Of a DNA stretch of 9,845 nt, positions 1 to 5,374 are shown in pieces; the first letter of the stretch is position 1; each line of letters begins with the position of its first letter. Origin of the DNA: Butyrivibrio sp. UBA3740 (GTDB lineage Bacteria; Bacillota; Clostridia; Lachnospirales; Lachnospiraceae); NCBI GenBank assembly GCA_002372465.1, contig DFGW01000188.1, positions 1-9,845 on the forward strand, written 5' to 3'. The position numbers and the translations under genes were made by a program. The notes under the pieces are model-generated. The model was not told where the DNA came from and ran no database searches. It saw nothing but the letters and a program-made list of their open reading frames with translations.

Positions 1-368
1 ATACCCATCTGACGGCTCATGCTGCCCTCTTCCATGATCTCGTAGAATACTGCAACATTGCCGAGTCCGTACTGAGGCTGAGCCTCTTTATTTATAGGAT
101 ACATTACTGCGATAGGTCTGTTCTTGTTGATCTCCTCATCAACCCACTGGTTAGTGAAATAACTTCTTACCATTCCCTCTGCAGGGGGAGCATCCTCGTC
201 CACCACCTCTTCTTCAATTACTTCTTCTGTGGCTTCAGGAACAACCTCCTGGATATCTTCAAGTTTCTCTACGCTGATACCAACAACTGCTTCATCGCTT
301 GCCTTTCCACAACCAAAGAGCATAGTTACAGCAAGGCCTGCAACTAACGCAGCTTTAACTCTTTTCAT
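1..368 (-). CDS. DUF3048 (YerB-like) lipoprotein, N-terminal 122 residues, 3' end outside window
   Basis: The gene runs off the left edge; 122 residues are visible. The product starts MKRVKAALVAGLAV and carries a lipobox LFGC with the modifiable Cys at residue 20, so it should be a lipoprotein exposed outside the membrane. Residues about 40-65 are a strongly acidic Glu/Asp/Pro linker. After it comes a stretch beginning NRPIAVM, then QPQYGL and FYEIMEEGSMSRQMG; this matches the start of the DUF3048 domain, whose usual form is RPIAVMINN...RPQSGL...VYE...EGG.TR. YerB-type proteins have no established biochemical role that I can state. The start ATG is preceded by GAGAGG ten bases upstream. It follows ptsH after 55 nt and has its own candidate promoter there. 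Family call good; function unknown. Confidence 0.8.
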   Translation of the reverse strand, partial: MKRVKAALVAGLAVTMLFGCGKASDEAVVGISVEKLEDIQEVVPEATEEVIEEEVVDEDAPPAEGMVRSYFTNQWVDEEINKNRPIAVMYPINKEAQPQYGLGNVAVFYEIMEEGSMSRQMG

Positions 369-401
369 TTCCAAACTACCTCTCTATCAATTTTTAACTC
401 A

Positions 402-434
402 TGTGATTTTATCACAAGTTATATCACTCGCCAA
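402..434 (-). promoter_or_regulatory. Candidate promoter with palindromic operator over the -10, upstream of the DUF3048 lipoprotein gene
   Basis: Reading the minus strand, TTGGCG (434-429, inside the end of ptsH) is followed by exactly 17 nt and then TAAAAT (411-406). These match the sigma-A consensus at 4/6 and 5/6 positions. The -10 sits in the middle of a perfect 15-base palindrome, TGTGATTTTATCACA (402-416; 6-bp arms, 3-nt centre). Predicted transcription would start near 399, giving a leader of about 30 nt with the ribosome site in it. The half-site TGTGA is CRP/FNR-family-like, but the spacing (TGTGA-N5-TCACA) is one base short of the CRP consensus. No T-tract follows the hairpin on either strand, so a terminator is unlikely. 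Confidence 0.4.
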
Positions 435-687
435 GTCCTGTTTCAATGGCGGAAATAATGCCTTTTAAGGCCTCTTCCTCGTCAGGGCCCTCGCATTTGA
501 ACTCCAGTTCATCGCCACATTTAATGCAGGCCCCAAGCACGCTTAATACACTCTTGGCGTTGGCTGAGTTGTCCCCATACGTGAATGTAATGTGGGACTT
601 ATAATTCATGGCCACCTTGCAAAGATTTCCCGCAGGGCGAAGATGCAATCCCGTCGGATTAGTAATGACTATTTTCTGTGTAACCAT
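424..687 (-). CDS. ptsH: HPr, phosphocarrier protein of the sugar phosphotransferase system
   Basis: An 87-residue protein, the normal HPr length. The active-site segment NPTGLHLRPAG places the phospho-accepting His at residue 15 and Arg at 17. The regulatory segment NAKSVLSVLG places Ser at residue 46, the site phosphorylated by HPr kinase in Firmicutes. By family knowledge, His15-P passes phosphate from Enzyme I to the sugar-specific EIIA proteins, and Ser46-P works with CcpA in carbon catabolite control; both residues are present here, so both roles are possible. Two Cys form a CIKC motif at 54-57 straight after the Ser46 helix, in place of the more usual small/hydrophobic residues. The gene lies 19 nt after cdaR with a GGGAG site upstream of its ATG, so it is probably co-transcribed with the c-di-AMP genes. 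Confidence 0.93.
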   Translation of the reverse strand: MVTQKIVITNPTGLHLRPAGNLCKVAMNYKSHITFTYGDNSANAKSVLSVLGACIKCGDELEFKCEGPDEEEALKGIISAIETGLGE

Positions 688-706
688 TCCTTAACTCCCT
701 TTAGTA

Positions 707-1981
707 TCAATTCTCTTCAACCTTGACATAGACACTCACAGTACCCTTGGTCTTAACCCCATCAGGAAGAGACCATTTCACATCCGCACTGTAGTTGCCC
801 GCTTCAAGGCTATCCAGATTATTTCCGGTGATGATATCATTAACATTGACTGTTCCCTTGAGGGAAGCAGGGTCTATGCTATCTATAGCTGTCTTTAAGC
901 CCTGAAGTGTAAGAGAAACAGTTTCATATTCTGTATCATCAACCGTTACGTTAAAGCCCTCCAAGGTTCCTTCCACTGCCACGTTGGATACATCCACATC
1001 AAAGGTCTGGGTGGAGACAGGCTCTACATGAACAATAACTGATACAGAGCCATTGAAATCCGGATCCCCAAGGCTTACCCCTGACGGAAGGAACTGGCTG
1101 ATATTATAGGTGTAGGTGAGATTGCCCGTCATTCCGGTCACGTCAATGGCTTCATCATCCACCTTGATCTCGGAAACCGATGCAATCGTATTGCTCCTTC
1201 CGGCTATAAGAACACTGTCCGGTGTACTCTCAACCTGCATGGTGTACATATATCCGCTAGCCGCCTCACCCTTTACCTCATAGGTGATCGGAACATATTT
1301 GGTCTCGTAGATTACTACGTTAACTCTCACAGCCTTGATGTTCATGGAAACCAGTGAGGTATCCACTTCATTTCCATCCACATCCAGCAGTTTAATATCA
1401 GCATCTGTACCGATGTTGGAAGTAAAACCTGTCACATCAACATCTACGTTAGCAGAAGCAATTCTGTTTACCACTGACTCAGGTCCGCTTATCCTGACCA
1501 TGTTCTGGTCTGTTGTAACATCTCCGATGACATATCCGTCAGCTAAAGATCCGGAGGTTGTGGCGCCTAAAGCCAGTGACTTGGAGGCTTTCCTTTCAAC
1601 GCTCAGCTTGACCACATCGGAGCTGGATACGATATTTTCAATCTTATCTCTGTATTTATTGGTTGTCACATTGATGCTGACAGTGTTCAGACTGGAAAGA
1701 TCCTGAATGTCCGCAGTTGCTACCACATTGTTCTGGCTTAAGGAATCGATTATTGATCTTGGCGCATAAAGCGTCACGGAGCTGATGGTATCGCTTCCGT
1801 CCAGTATTGTATAAACCTGTCCCTGATCAGTTATCAGGCTTGTATTCATAAGTGTTACGGGGATATTGGTATATCTCACCGATGTGATGGGGTCATTGAT
1901 ATTGGTTACAAGGAACCACACCACTATGGCAAATATCAGCGAGGCAAGCTTAAGTCCCCAGTTGGCCGTTAGTTTCTTCAT
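707..1981 (-). CDS. cdaR: CdaR, YbbR-domain regulator of the diadenylate cyclase
   Basis: The product has 424 residues. A short cytoplasmic start (MKKLTANWGLK) is followed by one membrane helix at about residues 10-27 and then an extracellular region of four beta-rich repeats, roughly at 31-127, 130-222, 226-320 and 324-423. Recurring elements such as TNIPVTL and KYVPITYEV, each followed by P-[ED]-S-V-type turns, are typical of YbbR repeats. By family knowledge CdaR binds CdaA at the membrane and modulates c-di-AMP production, possibly in response to the cell wall. The gene overlaps the cdaA stop by four bases (ATGA), implying translational coupling, and AAGGTG lies just upstream. The predicted protein has no enzymatic residues. 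ptsH follows directly; the usual third gene of this operon in many Firmicutes, glmM, is not there. Confidence 0.9.
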   Translation of the reverse strand: MKKLTANWGLKLASLIFAIVVWFLVTNINDPITSVRYTNIPVTLMNTSLITDQGQVYTILDGSDTISSVTLYAPRSIIDSLSQNNVVATADIQDLSSLNTVSINVTTNKYRDKIENIVSSSDVVKLSVERKASKSLALGATTSGSLADGYVIGDVTTDQNMVRISGPESVVNRIASANVDVDVTGFTSNIGTDADIKLLDVDGNEVDTSLVSMNIKAVRVNVVIYETKYVPITYEVKGEAASGYMYTMQVESTPDSVLIAGRSNTIASVSEIKVDDEAIDVTGMTGNLTYTYNISQFLPSGVSLGDPDFNGSVSVIVHVEPVSTQTFDVDVSNVAVEGTLEGFNVTVDDTEYETVSLTLQGLKTAIDSIDPASLKGTVNVNDIITGNNLDSLEAGNYSADVKWSLPDGVKTKGTVSVYVKVEEN

Positions 1982-2844
1982 TTCTTCACCTTGGCCTTTC
2001 TGGCGAGGTACCTGATTGGCGCCTCTTCCTCACGCTTATCCTGAAGGACTCTGAGTCTCTCACGAAGTCTGTCGGAGTCAAGTGCTCTCTCCAGTTCTCC
2101 CTCGTAAGCCACACTGATCTTACCTGTCTCTTCGGAAACAATAATAACAAAGCAGTCTGTAGCTTCAGACACACCGATTCCGGCACGATGCCTTGTTCCC
2201 AGTTCCTTACCGATTCCCATGTTGTCAGAAAGCGGCAGATAACATGTAGCTGAAGTGATCCTGTCACCCCTTACTATTACTGCGCCGTCATGGAGCGGTG
2301 TATTATGCTCGAAAATATTGATAAGGAGCTGACTTGTTACGATAGCATCCACATCAATACCTGTTCTCTCGTACTCTGTAAGGGGATGGTTCTGCTCGAT
2401 AACAATAAGCGCTCCGGTTCTGACCTTGGCCATCTCCACACAAGCCCTTGTGATCTCGTTGAGAGTCTTGTCAGAAAATCTTCCCTCGGACTTAACATCT
2501 CCAAGAGAGAGCACATTGGAAAAGAAATTCTTCCTTCCAAGCTCTTCCAGAGCCTTTCGAAGCTCCGGCTGCAGTATTACCACAATGGCAATGATGGCAA
2601 TACTAAATACTCTCTCAACAATCCAAAGGATCGTTGACATATTCAAAAGAGCGCACACCAAAATAAACACCAGAATAACTATGACACCCTTTAATAAGGA
2701 CCACAGCCTGGTGTTCTTGGCCCATACCAGAATATGATATACCAGAAAGGCTATAATGAAGACCTCCAATATATCAGAGAACCTGATAGTCGGCATGTGC
2801 AGGCTTGTTCTGTTAAAGTCAAAAATAAAATCGATCTGACCCAT
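1978..2844 (-). CDS. cdaA: CdaA, membrane diadenylate cyclase (c-di-AMP synthase)
   Basis: The 288-residue product makes c-di-AMP from two ATP. Three membrane helices lie at about 24-40, 50-68 and 73-92, followed by the cytoplasmic DAC domain. The two catalytic motifs are intact: DGA at 186-188 (in PLHDGAVIV) and the RHR motif at 216-221 (GTRHRA), with the following AGIGVSEATD also typical. The C-terminus is basic and hydrophilic. CdaA is the housekeeping diadenylate cyclase of Firmicutes, and its product controls potassium and osmolyte transport and cell-wall homeostasis. The ATG at 2844 is preceded by AAGGGA at good spacing and lies 15 nt after the upstream membrane-protein gene. The stop overlaps the cdaR start. 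Nothing in the catalytic core looks damaged. Confidence 0.96.
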   Translation of the reverse strand: MGQIDFIFDFNRTSLHMPTIRFSDILEVFIIAFLVYHILVWAKNTRLWSLLKGVIVILVFILVCALLNMSTILWIVERVFSIAIIAIVVILQPELRKALEELGRKNFFSNVLSLGDVKSEGRFSDKTLNEITRACVEMAKVRTGALIVIEQNHPLTEYERTGIDVDAIVTSQLLINIFEHNTPLHDGAVIVRGDRITSATCYLPLSDNMGIGKELGTRHRAGIGVSEATDCFVIIVSEETGKISVAYEGELERALDSDRLRERLRVLQDKREEEAPIRYLARKAKVKK

Positions 2845-2859
2845 GACTTTCCCTTATAT

Positions 2860-3798
2860 TCAGCGCTTCTCCCTTGCACGATTGATCTTTTTCACTTTTC
2901 TCTCGGGAGTGGAAACCGTAACCTTAGGCACAGCCTTTACGTAATAGTAGTAATCATCATCCTCGAACTGAACCTTCTCAGTTCTGCTGTAATCCAGGTT
3001 AAAGGCAAAGAACTCAATCACCAACATCAAAAGAGCTGAAACCAGTGTTCCAAGGATCACTCCCGGAATAGAAATATTTGTATCACTGACCATATCTCCG
3101 ATCAGCGTAACAATTATAAGACTGATAGATCCGGCAGCAATGGCTATCTTCCATGAATAGTTTGCTGAAGATCTTCTGATGATGTAAACGATGATCAGGG
3201 AAACAGCAAAGGATGCTATCATTACAGCCATAGACTTGTCCCCCAGGATTCCGTTTATAATCCCCTGGAACTGGTTGGCAGCTTCCTGAACCCCTTCACT
3301 TCCAAAGCTTGCTGCATTAGCTGAAAAGAACTGCAGCATGTATGAAATAACAAGACCAAAGGAAACAGAAACGATGGAAGTAGGAGCTCCCAAAAGTCCC
3401 ATGGCCAGCGGCATCACATAGGGAATATGCAGGAAGAAAAACAGTGGTGTAAGAAGCACTGCCAATGTATCCTTTGGTGAAAACCTGAAGTACAACAGGA
3501 ACATCAAAAGAAAGATGATCAGCGCGATAATGGCACACTCCACTGCCAGGGAATATAGATGTCCGAGAATAAATACCGCAGCAATAAACACTATAAAGTT
3601 AGGTGGCAGAATAGCGCACAAAAGAGAAGCCATCATTACAATAGCCACGTTGGTAAGCGCATCCATGTACCCAAGCTTGCTGTTGATCTGCAGAATGGAA
3701 ACCAGTGCCAACACAAATTTCCATACATAGGTAATGTATGTCTCGTACTTGATATAAAATCTCTTTACATACTGTTTGAATTCCAATAACGAAGTCAT
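2860..3798 (-). CDS. Uncharacterised polytopic membrane protein upstream of cdaA
   Basis: I do not recognise a named family. From the ATG at 3798 the product has 312 residues, with about eight or nine hydrophobic segments between residues 20 and 265, then a hydrophilic tail. The tail holds a striking acidic/aromatic patch, FEDDDYYYYVKAVPKV (about 278-293), and ends in a basic stretch (PERKVKKINRAREKR). The basic N-terminus and tail suggest that both ends are cytoplasmic. I chose 3798 over an in-frame TTG at 3828 because AAGGA lies eight bases before this ATG, and the TTG would need a 29-nt overlap with the upstream gene. It starts one base after the previous stop and ends 15 nt before cdaA. 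By position it may act with CdaA or in envelope physiology; that is inference. No transport or catalytic motif is visible. Confidence 0.85.
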   Translation of the reverse strand: MTSLLEFKQYVKRFYIKYETYITYVWKFVLALVSILQINSKLGYMDALTNVAIVMMASLLCAILPPNFIVFIAAVFILGHLYSLAVECAIIALIIFLLMFLLYFRFSPKDTLAVLLTPLFFFLHIPYVMPLAMGLLGAPTSIVSVSFGLVISYMLQFFSANAASFGSEGVQEAANQFQGIINGILGDKSMAVMIASFAVSLIIVYIIRRSSANYSWKIAIAAGSISLIIVTLIGDMVSDTNISIPGVILGTLVSALLMLVIEFFAFNLDYSRTEKVQFEDDDYYYYVKAVPKVTVSTPERKVKKINRAREKR

Positions 3799-3799
3799 G

Positions 3800-4195
3800 T
3801 CACTGTTCCTTTTCGTATATTCTGGCAAGTTTCTTTAAGTCTCCATAATATGCCTTCATACTCTTACGCATTTTAGTGTAACGATAGGAATAAATGACAT
3901 ATGATGCTAGAGAATACACGCCAACAAGCAGGAGGTAGTATATCAAGAACCTCCTGCCAATAGCTAAAAGATTGTCTGTATTGTATAGATTTGATAAAAC
4001 CTCTTCAAAATTGCACAATACGTAGGTCGCAATAAATACGGCAAAAACAATAGTGGCGCTTATCACGGATTTAATAACGTTAAATCCCACGTAATCGCTC
4101 TTGAAGTATGTGTTGATAGCGTCGTTCTTTTTGCCTTCGCGATCTATGAACGCAGCCATTTTGGTCATCAAAATGACTTTCTCTTCGTTTAACAT
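3800..4195 (-). CDS. Uncharacterised small membrane protein, two helices
   Basis: A 131-residue product I cannot assign to a family. The first 40 residues are hydrophilic and mostly cytoplasmic in character (starting MLNEEKVILMTKMAAFIDRE). Hydrophobic segments follow at about 42-60 and 84-103, separated by an acidic loop (NFEEVLSNLYNTDN). A basic, helical tail follows from about 104 (RYTKMRKSMKAYYGDLKKLA). The positive-inside rule places both ends in the cytoplasm. The ATG at 4195 is preceded by AAGGAG with good spacing, and that site overlaps the stop codon of the previous gene. The next gene begins one base after its stop. The tight linkage to the following polytopic membrane protein suggests that the two form a pair; no motif supports a specific function. 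Confidence 0.85.
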   Translation of the reverse strand: MLNEEKVILMTKMAAFIDREGKKNDAINTYFKSDYVGFNVIKSVISATIVFAVFIATYVLCNFEEVLSNLYNTDNLLAIGRRFLIYYLLLVGVYSLASYVIYSYRYTKMRKSMKAYYGDLKKLARIYEKEQ

Positions 4196-4204
4196 TCCTG
4201 CTCC

Positions 4205-4612
4205 TTAGGTATCCAGGAAGCGCATTCCAGCCTTAGGCTCCTTCTTTACAGGCTGCTGCAATGCAGGCTTTGGCTTAGCAAATGTGCTGTTAAGTGTATT
4301 GGCCATAGTGGTCTTACACTTTGCACAAAATCTTCCTGTTTGTATAGGCTCTCCACAATTCTCGCAGACGAGCTGAAGAGGAGAATCTTTTGAGAACATA
4401 AGTCTCTCTTCACGGATCCACTGCTGGATCTGCTTGGTGCTAACCTGATTGTCCTCTGAAATCTGCTTAAGACTTGCAGCCGGATTTTCTTCAATGTACT
4501 GTTTTACCTTCTGGAAAGTTTCCTCAATAGCCTTTTTGCAAGGGTCACAAATAGGCTGACCTGCGATGTAATTAAACATCTTTCCGCATCTTGCACAATT
4601 CCGTAAGTTCAT
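4205..4612 (-). CDS. yvyF: YvyF-type flagellar operon protein: zinc ribbon, HTH, zinc ribbon
   Basis: A 135-residue protein. Cys pairs at 6/9 and 22/25 (NCARCG...CDPC) form an N-terminal zinc ribbon. A helix-turn-helix-like segment follows at about 47-71 (SLKQISEDNQVSTKQIQQW). A second four-Cys set lies at 83/86 and 96/99 (CENCG...CAKC), and the C-terminus is a Pro/Lys-rich tail. This layout matches the short protein encoded between comFC and flgM in Bacillus subtilis (yvyF, TIGR03826-like 'flagellar operon protein'). Its position directly after comF here supports the assignment. A regulatory role in flagellar or related gene expression is inferred from the HTH and the conserved location; no target site is evident. 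GGAGG lies seven bases before the ATG. No flgM follows; membrane-protein genes do instead. Confidence 0.8.
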   Translation of the reverse strand: MNLRNCARCGKMFNYIAGQPICDPCKKAIEETFQKVKQYIEENPAASLKQISEDNQVSTKQIQQWIREERLMFSKDSPLQLVCENCGEPIQTGRFCAKCKTTMANTLNSTFAKPKPALQQPVKKEPKAGMRFLDT

Positions 4613-4630
4613 AAGCTGACCTCCATATAT

Positions 4631-5374
4631 TTAAGTAGTTTGCCCGATGGCCAAGGTCAGAAAATAAATTTTCTCCACTCCGGCCACCCGAAACTCATGG
4701 GCGATCTCATCAATTGTACTTCCAGTTGTATAGATGTCATCGATAATTAGTACGCACTTAAATTTTACATCATTTTGGGGCATAATAAAAGCTTTTTTCA
4801 AATTATTGCGGCGCCTGACAACGTCCAGTTCCTTCATTGGAGCGGTGTTTCTGACCCTTCGTACCAATCCGGTCTCAACAGGTATTCCCAGAAATTCTGA
4901 AACCGCCCCGGCATAAACCTCTGCCTGGTTATAGCCGCGCCTTCTCTCCTTCTCCCTGTACATGGGCACCGGTACTATCGCTTCGATGCCAAGGTTTTTT
5001 AGTTTCTTCCCCAGTCTTTTCTTGGTAGCAAGGCCATAAAAATCGGCATACTCTTTTCTTCCCAAATACTTGAACCTGTAGATGGAGCCGGAGATACTCC
5101 GGTAAACAAAAACAGAAAACCCTCTGTCAAAAAAGTGCCCGGTCCGCCTGCAATCCTCGCAGTACTCCTCAGTGCTGTTCCTCCCAAGGGGTTTCCCACA
5201 CTTTTGGCACAAAGGTCCCCTTACATATTCAATTTTCTTAAGGCACCGTCTGTGGATAAAACCACCTCTTGTGATCCTTCCGTTTTTGAACTCAAATGCC
5301 TTCACCGGTCCGTCGCAAACAGGGCACCGGCGCGGATATATAAGATCCAGCACCCAGTTAAATTCCTTAAACAT
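4631..5374 (-). CDS. comF: ComF family protein (phosphoribosyltransferase-like)
   Basis: From the ATG at 5374 the product has 247 residues. The N-terminal half has zinc-ribbon Cys pairs CPVC (about 17/20), CQKC (56/59) and CEDC (72/75), plus a single Cys near 44. The C-terminal half is a type I PRTase fold with VPVPMY, the ComF-typical RRRGYNQAE (145-153) and a PRPP loop, VLIIDDIYTTGST (about 208-220). ComFC of B. subtilis is needed for DNA uptake; related proteins occur in many non-competent bacteria, so the exact reaction is uncertain. An adjacent in-frame TTG (5377) could also serve as start; ATG is preferred. The start overlaps the end of recD2 by eight bases, and the nearest Shine-Dalgarno-like bases are weak, so translation probably depends on coupling to recD2. 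Confidence 0.92.
   Translation of the reverse strand: MFKEFNWVLDLIYPRRCPVCDGPVKAFEFKNGRITRGGFIHRRCLKKIEYVRGPLCQKCGKPLGRNSTEEYCEDCRRTGHFFDRGFSVFVYRSISGSIYRFKYLGRKEYADFYGLATKKRLGKKLKNLGIEAIVPVPMYREKERRRGYNQAEVYAGAVSEFLGIPVETGLVRRVRNTAPMKELDVVRRRNNLKKAFIMPQNDVKFKCVLIIDDIYTTGSTIDEIAHEFRVAGVEKIYFLTLAIGQTT

Noticed and set aside
402..416. Palindrome after ptsH as an intrinsic terminator
   Set aside because: The stem is six mostly A-T pairs and no T-tract follows on either strand. Its position over a -10 box fits an operator better.
1335..1706. Open plus-strand frame of 123 codons inside cdaR
   Set aside because: Its product is Ser/Thr/Leu-rich with no recognisable motif, as expected from the reverse complement of cdaR. 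Clear YbbR repeats occupy the other strand.
1986..2267. Open minus-strand frame of 93 codons inside cdaA
   Set aside because: It is frame-shifted against the intact DAC catalytic domain, including the RHR motif, and has no motif of its own.
3799..3828. TTG at 3828 as the start of the 312-residue membrane protein
   Set aside because: It would overlap the preceding gene by 29 nt and lacks a ribosome site, whereas the ATG at 3798 has AAGGA at good spacing.
4631..5374. comF-recD2 proximity as evidence of a full natural-competence locus
   Set aside because: No comFA helicase, comE or comG genes are visible, and ComF-family proteins are common in non-competent bacteria.
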